Virus record (IMG/VR): IMGVR_UViG_3300008120_000296
Span: 1 to 24,384 of that record
Reading direction: 5' to 3' (one strand)
From: a virus
Length of the DNA: 24,384 nt
Shown: piece after piece, positions 1 through 6,818 of the stretch
Position numbering within the stretch: position 1 is the stretch's first letter
Layout of the letters: each line of letters opens with the position of its first letter
Position numbers and translations under genes: made by a program
Notes under the pieces: model-generated
Databases searched by the model: none
The model's input: the letters and a program-made list of their open reading frames with translations, nothing else
What the model was told of the DNA's origin: nothing

Positions 1-603
1 AATACGTCCTTGTGGCGTCATTGCTAATGCACGAACTACACCAACTATGAGTTTTCTTAAAACAAATCCACCCGCAACCCCGCCGATGAAACTTCCATCA
101 TCATCACCGCCACCACCTCCAGCACCGCCTCTACCACCTCTACCACCACCAAGTCTTTCAACAGCATTTAAAAGTTTTTCGTCACGTAATGTTTGTTCAT
201 TTGCAATCTCTTCTGCAAACAAATCTTTTCTTTTTGTTTCGTTGATTTGGGCTAAAAGAAGTTTAGACTGATTAACAACATTTTTATTTAATTGTTTTAG
301 TTGTCTGACTTGTTCAAGACTAATAACGTTACCTTGTGATTGACTAGCAACCATTGCAACGCTTGCACCGAAACCACCCATTGCAGGAGATGATGAACTA
401 GTAGGAGAAGATTTTCCACCAGCTGTTACTCTTGGCGCATTAGCACGATTTTTTAATTCTTTTCCAAATGCGTAAGCACCAGTAATACCTGGAGCCTCAC
501 TCATCATTGCGCCTTTTAGCCCGCCAACGAATCCTTTACCCGCACCACTAATTGCATCTTTTGCGATGCTACCGAGTGCGCTTGCGTATCCTATTGTTGC
601 CAT
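1..603 (-). CDS. N-terminal part of a large virion protein (tape-measure or hub/lysozyme candidate), truncated by the window edge
   Basis: The minus-strand reading frame opens at an ATG (601-603) and stays open to base 1, giving 201 residues with no stop, so the C-terminus lies outside the window. It starts MATIGYASALGSIAKDAISG. Residues about 1-50 are Gly/Ala-rich, about 85-150 form a charged helical stretch likely to be a coiled coil (VRQLKQLNKNVVNQSKLLL, then an Asn/Glu/Lys-rich segment), followed by a Gly/Arg/Asp linker (GGGRGGRGGAGGGGGDDDG) and a hydrophobic segment around 170-195. It lies 7 bases downstream of the holin-like gene and two genes after gp26. In G/GT/H-type tail operons the tape measure follows the chaperones, which makes a tape-measure role possible. 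A virion-associated lysozyme is the alternative, because the gp5-like protein here has no lysozyme domain. Neither can be decided from the N-terminus. That the ORF is real is much surer than its function. Confidence 0.7.
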   Translation of the reverse strand, partial: MATIGYASALGSIAKDAISGAGKGFVGGLKGAMMSEAPGITGAYAFGKELKNRANAPRVTAGGKSSPTSSSSPAMGGFGASVAMVASQSQGNVISLEQVRQLKQLNKNVVNQSKLLLAQINETKRKDLFAEEIANEQTLRDEKLLNAVERLGGGRGGRGGAGGGGGDDDGSFIGGVAGGFVLRKLIVGVVRALAMTPQGRI

Positions 604-610
604 ATATTAA

Positions 611-1108
611 TTATCCTCTGTCGAATACAGAGTCTGGATCGGCTTCTGCAAATCGTGCTGATTTTCCTGTTGCGGGTTTTGATGATGCACCAAAGCTAGA
701 CGTTGATGCTCCAAGGCTTGGACTGCTACCAAAGCTACTTGATGCTCCGAATCCGCCCGCTGAAGGCGAACCATATGTTGTTGTGACGCTTTGTCCAACG
801 GGTTGCATTCCGCCATTGTTTGCTCCTGCTAGTTTTTCTTGTGTACGACCAAATGCGGCAATACCAATAATAGCACCCATAGACAAATGAAACAATCCTG
901 CACCTTGTAGTGTAATTGGTTGCCAAGCAGTCACTGGTTGTTTTAGTGACGCTTGTAATATAGACCAGAGAATAGGAAAGAGGATGAAGTCGGTCACACA
1001 AGTTATCATGTAAATCCAACCCATCATTGGGCGCCATTTGGCGTTCATCCAATCTTCTTTTTTCTTGTCGCTATCACTCAGTTTTTCGTATTCTTTTTGC
1101 GTAGCCAT
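611..1108 (-). CDS. Holin-like membrane protein (3TM/GTA-holin-like family)
   Basis: A 165-aa protein that probably sits in the inner membrane and helps trigger lysis. A short charged N-terminus (residues 1-24, rich in Lys, Asp and Glu) is followed by the motif KWRPMMGWIYM, a hydrophobic helix at about 28-51, a loop and a second helix at about 66-87 ending in GRTQEK. The W-R-P entry to the first helix and the G-x-R-T-x-E-K exit resemble the holin family described for gene-transfer release (PF11351-like). From residue 100 the tail is low-complexity Ser/Gly/Phe with repeated FGASS/FGSS units and ends in acidic residues. The start follows the stop of the upstream -1 frame ORF directly (TAAATG) and has a GAGGA Shine-Dalgarno. 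Its place in the tail operon instead of a lysis cassette is unusual by lambda standards. Holin activity is inferred from family resemblance only. Confidence 0.7.
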   Translation of the reverse strand: MATQKEYEKLSDSDKKKEDWMNAKWRPMMGWIYMITCVTDFILFPILWSILQASLKQPVTAWQPITLQGAGLFHLSMGAIIGIAAFGRTQEKLAGANNGGMQPVGQSVTTTYGSPSAGGFGASSSFGSSPSLGASTSSFGASSKPATGKSARFAEADPDSVFDRG

Positions 1109-1309
1109 TTATCTTCGTCCTCTTTGTTGTGCTTGTAATTTTTGCTGTTCATTTACACTCTCAATATGTTGAGATAATAACATTATATACAATTCACGTT
1201 CAAAGGGTATCATATTCTCTAACGTTTCCAAGTCATATTTATGATGTTGCATTAGAGAAAAGTTTGTTTGATAGTAGGTAGCTAGGCTTTCACCTCCTAT
1301 CAGAAGCCG
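1109..1309 (-). CDS. -1 frame extension of gp26 (GT-like tail assembly chaperone part; gp51 by position)
   Basis: This frame continues gp26 after a -1 slip at T_TTT_TTC (1309-1315). It reads RLLIGGESLATYYQTNFSL, then from an internal ATG (1250-1252) MQHHKYDLETLENMIPFERE and on to a TAA at 1109-1111. The slipped product would be about 312 residues: 246 of gp26 plus 66 from this frame. The part before the internal ATG looks like real protein (GGES, YYQTNF), and the ATG has no Shine-Dalgarno, which argues for frameshift access over separate initiation. As an independent ORF it would be 47 aa. The content is helical, with acidic and aromatic residues and a Gln/Arg-rich end. T4 places gene 51 after gene 26, but T4 gp51 is much longer, so the gp51 label is positional only. 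The lambda G/GT analogy is inference. Confidence 0.65.
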   Translation of the reverse strand, partial: RLLIGGESLATYYQTNFSLMQHHKYDLETLENMIPFERELYIMLLSQHIESVNEQQKLQAQQRGRR

Positions 1310-1315
1310 AAAAAA
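1285..1315 (-). promoter_or_regulatory. Programmed -1 ribosomal frameshift signal in gp26
   Basis: On the minus strand the gp26 frame reads AGT TTT TTC GGC TTC TGA, so 1309-1315 is a canonical X_XXY_YYZ heptamer (T_TTT_TTC) six bases before the stop codon at 1300-1302. Directly after it, GGCTT (1304-1308) can pair with AAGCC (1285-1289) around a 14-base loop. That loop holds the stop codon and AGGAGGTGA (1290-1298), which is perfectly complementary to the usual bacterial 16S rRNA 3' end. No start codon stands at initiation distance from this SD-like site. The heptamer and the open -1 frame are seen directly; the stimulatory role of hairpin and SD-like site is inferred. Confidence 0.65.
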
Positions 1316-2046
1316 CTTTGCAGACCTTCCATAGTAATCTCATCTCTACATCCGCATTTCTGACACTTCCACTCTACTTTGTGTTTCAACTTAGGCATCA
1401 ACTCAAAGAACTTTGTCAGTTTCAAGTATTGATCTTGATTCAAGTTTTCAATGAACTCTAACAACTCTTTCTTTGTGTAATCTTCTTTCTTGAATACATT
1501 TTCTTTATCAAAGATGTACTCAATGCTGTTGATGATTGCATCTGTCGCAAGATCCATTTGATGCTTGTCTTCAATATTCGAACCAGCATCTATCGCCATA
1601 TTGACGTTAGGATATTTTAATTTAATACCAATGCCAGTTTCTTCGTCAAGAAGAATCTTATCTGTGTGGTTTTCTGTTTTTATAACTTCAATTTCCAACA
1701 AGTTTAATTTTCCATCAGTAATGCCGTCACACTCTTGAACGTCAGAATTGTATCCAGTTGGATGACGCAATTTCAAATCAATTGTTTCTCCAATTGACTT
1801 TGCTCTCAATCTCATAAAGAAATATTCTAAGTCGAATGTTGGAATTTTGCTTGTGTCGATTTCATCAATAGCACAGTTATTGACAATTTGTTTAATTGCT
1901 GTCAATACTGATTTTTGATCCTGTGATTCCATAGCAAGTAAAAGAATTTTTTGTTCTTTCACTAAGAATGGTCTGTATTTGATACTTGCACCTGTTGATG
2001 GTAAAGTCAATTCAAATATTGGGTTATTAATTTTTGGTAAAGCCAT
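1300..2046 (-). CDS. 26: Baseplate hub assembly / tail assembly protein, T4 gp26 family
   Basis: A 248-aa protein of the T4 gp26 baseplate family (T4_baseplate, PF12322 type; T4 gp26 is 208 aa). Seen directly: an N-terminal beta stretch opening ALPKINNPIFELTLPSTG, the family-like segment YRPFLVKEQKILLLAME at about 24-40, helices through the middle, and a C-terminal Cys cluster WKCQKCGC with Cys228, Cys231 and Cys233, a likely partial zinc-binding knuckle. It ends MEGLQSFFGF. In T4, gp26 is needed for hub assembly; a chaperone role rather than a structural one is plausible because of the frameshift site in its last codons. A GGAG Shine-Dalgarno lies 7-8 bases before the ATG. It is followed by the -1 frame ORF and the holin-like gene. 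Family assignment is good, exact function less so. Confidence 0.8.
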   Translation of the reverse strand: MALPKINNPIFELTLPSTGASIKYRPFLVKEQKILLLAMESQDQKSVLTAIKQIVNNCAIDEIDTSKIPTFDLEYFFMRLRAKSIGETIDLKLRHPTGYNSDVQECDGITDGKLNLLEIEVIKTENHTDKILLDEETGIGIKLKYPNVNMAIDAGSNIEDKHQMDLATDAIINSIEYIFDKENVFKKEDYTKKELLEFIENLNQDQYLKLTKFFELMPKLKHKVEWKCQKCGCRDEITMEGLQSFFGF

Positions 2047-2078
2047 AGTATTTCTCCGGTAGTTATATTAAAAAATGA

Positions 2079-2672
2079 TTATGAAAACGTGTGATGCCTA
2101 TATGCAAGTGTAACGCCAAATCGTTGATAGGTGTTAGTTTCTTCCCAAGTTGCATTCATAGGAGTAAGTGCAATTGGATAAACATCTGTACATTGATATG
2201 TTAAAATTGTTTTTCCAGTATCGTCAAGTTGAGACACAAAAAGCGTATTGCCTAGCGCATAGTCGCTGTAATATGCAACTGTTCCGGCATCTGGTGAACC
2301 CCAAGGTTTTATGATATAGTCCATCCACTTCTCAAAGAACTTTCGCTCTTTCATATCAGTAGCACATATTATAGACAATTGAATGTCATTGTACGTTATA
2401 TCGTAGCCAAGTTTAATTGTTGGACCAGACCCTATGTCTTCTGAGGTCGCAACTGTTCTTCCTGGCAATTCGGCTCTTTCGCATCTAAATTCAAAAGTTT
2501 GTGCGATGGTAGATTGATTTGGCTTATCTGCTCTGACACTACCGCCTTGAGTAAAACTTGGGGTTTGTAAAGACACTAAAAAATTGTTTGGTCTAGCAAT
2601 AGCACCTAATTTAGAACGTAAATTCGATATTGCATATCCAGATGCGGTACCGGAAAGGTTGTATGTTGCCAT
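2079..2672 (-). CDS. Tail-tube-fold protein (gp19/gp54 family; possible baseplate tube initiator)
   Basis: A 197-aa protein with the layout of T4-like tube proteins. After a flexible N-terminus, RPNNFLVSLQTPSF (about 27-40) begins the beta barrel, then FEFRCERAELPGRTVAT (60-76), a Tyr-rich strand pair (LGYDITYNDIQLSIICATDM, 88-107), the helix FFEKWMDYI (112-120), and a closing strand set with CTDVYPIALTPMN and WEETNTYQRFGVTLAYR. R-C-E-x-A-x-L-P-G-R followed by F-x-x-W-x-D-x-I is typical of both tail tube gp19 and tube initiator gp54 in marine T4-like phages. T4 gp54 is about 320 aa and gp19 about 163 aa, so length does not decide. The neighbouring baseplate genes favour a baseplate tube role over the main tube. 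It is separated by one base from the next minus-strand gene. Confidence 0.7.
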   Translation of the reverse strand: MATYNLSGTASGYAISNLRSKLGAIARPNNFLVSLQTPSFTQGGSVRADKPNQSTIAQTFEFRCERAELPGRTVATSEDIGSGPTIKLGYDITYNDIQLSIICATDMKERKFFEKWMDYIIKPWGSPDAGTVAYYSDYALGNTLFVSQLDDTGKTILTYQCTDVYPIALTPMNATWEETNTYQRFGVTLAYRHHTFS

Positions 2673-2673
2673 A

Positions 2674-3270
2674 TTATGTTCTTCCTATCTTTTTGCGTGA
2701 CTCTTCCCAAACACGTCCTGTGTCTGCTTTTCTGAAAGACTCTGTTGGTAGAAAAATAGCAATATCCCATTCGTTTACTTGCACTTCTAAGAATTGTGAA
2801 CGAACTTGACTTCTTAGATATTTCTTTAGCATCGGTTTAAAGTATCTGTACTTAGATGCGGATTGTAGAATAGAATATGAAATTTTAACTTTTGTTGTGT
2901 CATCATATTTTTTGTTTGTCAATGTAGAATATAATGCATTCATTAATTTAGCACGTAGCACTGGAGGTAAATAGTGAAAGTTAATTCCTAAAAATCCATC
3001 AGAGTCCATTCTAACTGGAAAGATTAATGGAAAGGTATCGTAGTATGGCAAATCATTTTTTGTTTTTGGATCGTATTTGAATGCATACATGTATCCAAAT
3101 TCCATTGACGAAACTTTTCTTGCCTCATCGGTTCTTTTCTCAAAGACTGATGGACTTATGTTTGACATTAATTTGCCAGCCGCAGACCTGTACCAATCCC
3201 TTGCCGCAACTGTTCTTGCAGGAATGATGCCTTGTCGTGCGCCTTGAATGAGTATGTTATCGAATATCAT
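2674..3270 (-). CDS. Conserved T4-like virion-associated protein of unknown function
   Basis: A 198-aa protein without recognised catalytic motifs or membrane segments. Landmarks are a tract at 60-84 (YMYAFKYDPKTKNDLPYYDTF, then PLIF), a strand and loop at 91-102 (DGFLGINFHYLP), a basic helical region around 103-160, and a C-terminal EWDIAIFLPTESF (167-179). I recall similar proteins between the gp4 and tube-protein genes of marine T4-like phages, where they are usually called hypothetical or baseplate/structural, but I cannot attach a T4 gene number. Compact size, mixed alpha/beta composition and position suggest a small virion or assembly component. It lies 8 bases downstream of gp4 and 1 base upstream of the tube-fold gene, so the three are probably cotranscribed. 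Real gene: high confidence. Function: unknown. Confidence 0.75.
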   Translation of the reverse strand: MIFDNILIQGARQGIIPARTVAARDWYRSAAGKLMSNISPSVFEKRTDEARKVSSMEFGYMYAFKYDPKTKNDLPYYDTFPLIFPVRMDSDGFLGINFHYLPPVLRAKLMNALYSTLTNKKYDDTTKVKISYSILQSASKYRYFKPMLKKYLRSQVRSQFLEVQVNEWDIAIFLPTESFRKADTGRVWEESRKKIGRT

Positions 3271-3278
3271 ACTTCTAT

Positions 3279-3722
3279 TTATCTCAAATCTTTGTCGGTT
3301 ATGATTTTAAATTCCCAATTTCTTTCAATTGAGTACTTTGTTGCCGCTTCCCACTTTGCTTGATTGACACCCCATGTCATTACTTCATTGATAAATCGTC
3401 TAGTTGGTTTACCATTGGGTGTGTTTTTTCTGACAGGTGGTCGAGTCTGTATGTCTGGCTTGACTTCAATCAGTACAGATTTTATCTCTCCGTTTCTGTC
3501 TTTGTATTTCATCCAGAAATCAACAAAATATCTATGATATCGATTGTCAACAGGAGACACATAAGGCACGACAACTTCTTCGGAAGACCATTCGAGTATA
3601 GATGGAGTCTCATCACAATACACCATGAATCTTCTCTCCAACAAACTACGATACACAATATTTGTTGGGTTGCCTTTGTACTTTTGATAGTTTTTAGGCT
3701 TAAATTTACCTTTGTATGACAT
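3279..3722 (-). CDS. 4: Head completion protein, T4 gp4-like PD-(D/E)xK nuclease fold
   Basis: A 147-aa protein, near the length of T4 gp4 (about 150 aa), which in T4 acts at head completion before tails attach. Nuclease-fold landmarks are visible: SLLERRFMVY (26-35) with Glu29, the strand EWSSEEVVVPYVSP, Asp68 in RYFVDFWM, and E86-V87-K88 in VLIEVKP, matching a TnsA-like restriction-endonuclease core. A later QAKWEAATKY helix is also typical. The N-terminus is basic (YKGKFKPKNYQKYKG). It is the first gene of the minus-strand block, and its start abuts the divergent junction with gp48. No late-promoter octamer was found upstream on the minus strand. The active-site residues appear intact, so nuclease activity is possible but not shown. 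Confidence 0.85.
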   Translation of the reverse strand: MSYKGKFKPKNYQKYKGNPTNIVYRSLLERRFMVYCDETPSILEWSSEEVVVPYVSPVDNRYHRYFVDFWMKYKDRNGEIKSVLIEVKPDIQTRPPVRKNTPNGKPTRRFINEVMTWGVNQAKWEAATKYSIERNWEFKIITDKDLR

Positions 3723-3727
3723 AAATA
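3720..3727 (+). promoter_or_regulatory. Putative late promoter (CATAAATA) at the divergent gp4/gp48 junction
   Basis: CATAAATA differs at one base from the T4 late promoter element TATAAATA. It ends 28 bases before the gp48 ATG, and its first bases overlap the gp4 start codon on the other strand. It heads the whole plus-strand baseplate block, where a promoter is needed. A TTAAGGAAA Shine-Dalgarno region follows before gp48. Placement supports it; the motif alone is weak in AT-rich DNA. Confidence 0.45.
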
Positions 3728-3755
3728 GAATAATGATTAGTTTAAGGAAACAGCA

Positions 3756-4823
3756 ATGACAATATCAATAGGTCCGTTTGAAACGAATAGAAGTGCGGCG
3801 TCATATCCTGTCGGTAGCGGCACAACATTAATTTTCGGAGCAGATTATGGGCATTCAGGATTTGTCACACCAATGGCAAGATTTCAATTCTTTGATCCAT
3901 TAGGAACGACAGCAAGAGGTCCAATCGTATTTATACGCATGGGTGGATCGTTTCAGAGTGCGCTATCTAATGGATTTCAAGAAACGCAGTCAATTTTTGG
4001 TCAACCAAGTTCAGATGGAACGGTTTCTGGTGCCCTTGGTGCCGCAGCCAAAGGCGGACTCGATGCGCTATATAAACAAGTAGCAGGGGCTGCTGGTAGT
4101 GCCGCTGGTTTTCTTGGTTCTGCTGGTTTGTCAGGAAAAGCGCAATACGAATTCATGACACGAAGAGTGCTAAACACATTTCAACAATTAGTTTATCAAG
4201 GTCCAACTTTCAGAAGATTCACGTTACCATTTACGATGAAGCCGACAAGTATGCAAGAAGCTGAAAAAATGATACAGATCATAAAATCATTTAGAATTGC
4301 CGCATCACCAAAAGGCGCAGGCGATAATATAACACTTAAAGTCAAAGGCGCAGACGATACGGTAACAAATCGAGCACCCGAAACTGCGGCGCCAGACCCA
4401 AATGCGCCACCAGACCCGAATGCAGGAACGTTTACTCAAACAGAAATTAACGATTTATTCAGTAATGGTAACACCGGAGCAGTATCACTGGATGTAGGCG
4501 CAAGAACATCAGTAAGTAACTTTAGTTTTGGATATCCAGACATGTGCAGATTCGAAATCGTTTTGCAAAAAGGCGCATTCGGAGGTGGAACTACTGATAC
4601 GTTTTTAACTCAAGTTTTCTCTAGTGAGTATTGTGTCATAGAGAATGTGCAGGTCGATTATGGTGGACAAAACAAAATGGTATTTTTTAGTCCTGAAGGT
4701 GCTACTGGTGGTAAGTATTATCCATCAGAAGTTACATTAAGCCTTAGCTTGAAAGAAACATCATTGCCAACAGACGGCGCAGTATTTACAGATCATAACA
4801 ACGCATCAAGAACAATTTTCTAA
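3756..4823 (+). CDS. 48: Baseplate tail tube cap, T4 gp48-like
   Basis: A 355-aa protein, close to T4 gp48 (about 364 aa), which caps the hub and nucleates the tail tube. The N-terminal part (1-65) carries Gly-rich beta segments. About 85-130 is an Ala/Gly-rich helical or flexible insert. A gp48/54-type signature follows at 137-180: RVLNTFQQLVYQGPTFRRF, then PFTMKPTSMQEAEKMIQI. Residues 213-223 are an acidic Pro linker made of a tandem PDPNA repeat. The C-terminal part (about 250-340) closes the tube-like barrel with FGYPDMCRFEIVL, SSEYCVIENVQVDYGG and a YYPSEVTLSLSLKE strand. It is the first gene of the plus-strand block and is followed after one base by gp53. gp48 and gp54 are homologous, so a mixed assignment cannot be fully excluded. 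Confidence 0.78.
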   Translation: MTISIGPFETNRSAASYPVGSGTTLIFGADYGHSGFVTPMARFQFFDPLGTTARGPIVFIRMGGSFQSALSNGFQETQSIFGQPSSDGTVSGALGAAAKGGLDALYKQVAGAAGSAAGFLGSAGLSGKAQYEFMTRRVLNTFQQLVYQGPTFRRFTLPFTMKPTSMQEAEKMIQIIKSFRIAASPKGAGDNITLKVKGADDTVTNRAPETAAPDPNAPPDPNAGTFTQTEINDLFSNGNTGAVSLDVGARTSVSNFSFGYPDMCRFEIVLQKGAFGGGTTDTFLTQVFSSEYCVIENVQVDYGGQNKMVFFSPEGATGGKYYPSEVTLSLSLKETSLPTDGAVFTDHNNASRTIF

Positions 4824-4824
4824 T

Positions 4825-5355
4825 ATGAGCATATTCACATACTACCCAAAAATTGCGTACAAAGTCGATGACTACAATTTCTTAAAAGCAATTGATATTA
4901 ATGTAGTCACTAAGATAAAAGATTTTCTCACGCAATATAGAGGAATTTCATATACACCTTATGTGGTTTCTGATGGAGAGAGTCCAGACTTCATTTCGTA
5001 TAAATTCTATGAAGATCCAGGATATGATTGGATTATTATGTTGACTAACAACGTGCATAGCATATATGATGACTGGCCAAGAAACTCTGAGACATTTAAA
5101 GAATATATTATAAACAAATACGGCAGTCTACAGAACGCAATGTCAACGACAAAGCATTACTATGACGCAGACAGAAATATAATTGATGCGATAGAATACT
5201 CAAATTTAACAACGGACAGTAGAAGTCTAGAGACAGTCTATGAGTATGAATTGCAATTAAACGTAAACAAATCAAGAATTAAAATTTTAAATAGAAGCGC
5301 AATTAATTCAGTTGAATCTGGATTGAGATCGATTCTAAGTAAGCCGATTATATAA
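4825..5355 (+). CDS. 53: Baseplate wedge protein, T4 gp53-like
   Basis: A 176-aa protein of the gp53 wedge family (T4 gp53 is about 196 aa), which in T4 clamps wedges together around the hub. Recognisable are the N-terminal MSIFTYYPKIAYK, then YNFLKAIDINVVTKIKDFL (17-35), ESPDFISYKFYEDPGYDWII (52-71) and WPRNSETFKEYIINKYGS (84-101). The Y-x-D-P-x-Y-D-W-I motif followed by N-x-x-x-x-x-x-x-W-P and the YI-x-x-KYG segment is typical of the family. After residue 110 the sequence is less conserved-looking, with a Tyr-rich region and a basic C-terminus. The ATG sits one base after the gp48 stop, so translation is probably coupled. The gp48-gp53 pairing supports both calls. Confidence 0.85.
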   Translation: MSIFTYYPKIAYKVDDYNFLKAIDINVVTKIKDFLTQYRGISYTPYVVSDGESPDFISYKFYEDPGYDWIIMLTNNVHSIYDDWPRNSETFKEYIINKYGSLQNAMSTTKHYYDADRNIIDAIEYSNLTTDSRSLETVYEYELQLNVNKSRIKILNRSAINSVESGLRSILSKPII

Positions 5356-5358
5356 TAT

Positions 5359-6804
5359 ATGGCAACTTCACAATATTACAATTTACCTAATCCGTTTGGA
5401 AGAACTTCGGATGATATAGGGTTTGAAACCGCAGATTTAACACTGAATACGAAAGATACTGTCCGTAGCAACATTGGCGGAACTTTCATTATCAACGAAA
5501 TTTCAATCATAACAAGACAAGGATTAAAAATTTCATTGCTTGAAGCATTTGAAAGTTTAGACATTGATGAGAATGTGTTTTCATCATCGGTAATTGGCAC
5601 AGTCATACTAACTGACGTTGGTGGCGGTGTTGAAAAGTTTCAGCTACAAGGCGGCGAACGACTTGTCATCAAACTATCTAAGCCGATCACAAATGAGATA
5701 TTGCTCTGGCGTGAAGATTTCATCGTCAATAAGATTGGCGCACACACAACCAATATGGAAACTGTTGGTGCAAGATATGCACTGTATTTTTCATCTAGAA
5801 GTTTTGTAAACTCGATGAAGAAGAATCTGTTTAAGAGTTATAAGAACACATCACTTGCAGATGCAGTCAAATCTATGTTTGGTGAAATGTCAAAAAATGA
5901 TTTGATGATTGAAGATCCAAAAATAACTTTGACAACACCATTCATATCAACAGGACTAATGCCGCACAAAGCAATTGAAGCAATGGCACAAAGAGCATGT
6001 TCTAAGTCTAAATTTTATTTATTCTTTGAGAGATTTTTTCCAATTGTCGGTACGTATGCAGATGGCAAAGCATTTGCGTCAACACACTTTTTCGGAAGCT
6101 ACGACAAACTAGTTGAAGATTCAACTAGCTACGGTGTACACAACATATTCTTTGATCCGAATCAAGATGCTAAAATCGAACCGAATTACATTCGTGCGGC
6201 TAGATTGACAAAGAAAGATAACTTCAATCATTTGGAGTTAATGCTGTTCGGGCATTACAATACAACGATAACTTCTCTCGATCCAATCAAAAGAAATCAC
6301 ACAGTAAACAGTGTCGGATATTCAAAAGAAAGCAATTCAACTAAAGATTTTTATCCGAATAAATTACTAGACAAGAATAACATTTTCAGCACATACAATA
6401 ACAATGAGAATGAGATTCAAGGAAGAAAATTAATCTTTTCATCCCCATATTTGAATGATACGATTCAACGCAGTAATTGGCTAGAGACTAACATTTTTGG
6501 TAGTTTATCTAAAAACATGTTTAAGATAGAGATTGACATTCAAGGCGCAACAAACAATATTGGCGCAGGGCATGTTGTGAATTTTATAACACCGAGTGGA
6601 TTAGAAAAGAAATTGATTCCTGGCAAATCAAACATCATAGCAGATGAGTATCACTCTGGCAGATATTTCGTATTTGGCGTTAAGCACAGTATCACACTGT
6701 CAACTTATATTAAAAAACTAGAGTTGTCTAGAGGTTCATTGCCTATGGATTTTAATAAAAATAATTTGACAGAAAAAGATTTGTCAGAGTTACAATACCT
6801 ATAA
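5359..6804 (+). CDS. Baseplate hub protein, gp27-like
   Basis: A 481-aa protein fitting the hub subunit of marine T4-like phages (T4 gp27 is 391 aa), which forms a trimeric ring between the tube and the gp5 spike. The first domain includes GGTFIINEISIITRQGLKIS (40-59), an acidic IDENVFSSSVIGTVILTDVG segment and LQGGERLVIKL, matching the opening barrel of gp27/VgrG-type hubs. The middle has FVNSMKKNLFKSYKNTSLAD, a helical region and KAIEAMAQRACSKSKFYLFF, typical of the D-protein-like fold. The end carries IDIQGATNNIGAGHVVNF and a YHSGRYFVFGVKHSI strand pair, commonly seen in such hub proteins. It lies 3 bases after gp53 and precedes the kinase gene by 14 bases. I am surer of the hub-fold family than of strict T4 gp27 orthology. 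Confidence 0.75.
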   Translation: MATSQYYNLPNPFGRTSDDIGFETADLTLNTKDTVRSNIGGTFIINEISIITRQGLKISLLEAFESLDIDENVFSSSVIGTVILTDVGGGVEKFQLQGGERLVIKLSKPITNEILLWREDFIVNKIGAHTTNMETVGARYALYFSSRSFVNSMKKNLFKSYKNTSLADAVKSMFGEMSKNDLMIEDPKITLTTPFISTGLMPHKAIEAMAQRACSKSKFYLFFERFFPIVGTYADGKAFASTHFFGSYDKLVEDSTSYGVHNIFFDPNQDAKIEPNYIRAARLTKKDNFNHLELMLFGHYNTTITSLDPIKRNHTVNSVGYSKESNSTKDFYPNKLLDKNNIFSTYNNNENEIQGRKLIFSSPYLNDTIQRSNWLETNIFGSLSKNMFKIEIDIQGATNNIGAGHVVNFITPSGLEKKLIPGKSNIIADEYHSGRYFVFGVKHSITLSTYIKKLELSRGSLPMDFNKNNLTEKDLSELQYL

Positions 6805-6818
6805 GAGAGTTACTTCAA

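Noticed and set aside
552-890. Plus-strand ORF over the junction of the two leftmost minus-strand genes
   Set aside because: It crosses the start of one good gene and the tail of the holin-like gene; the Pro/Ala/Leu-rich translation mirrors their Gly/Ser codons.
1236-1243. CATAAATA on the minus strand as a promoter for the holin-like gene
   Set aside because: It lies within the coding -1 frame ORF (His-Lys-Tyr codons) with one mismatch; chance occurrence is likely.
3276-3283. GATAAATA on the minus strand as a late promoter for the 198-aa gene
   Set aside because: It is formed by the gp4 stop codon region, lies only 5 bases from the next ATG, and would leave no leader.
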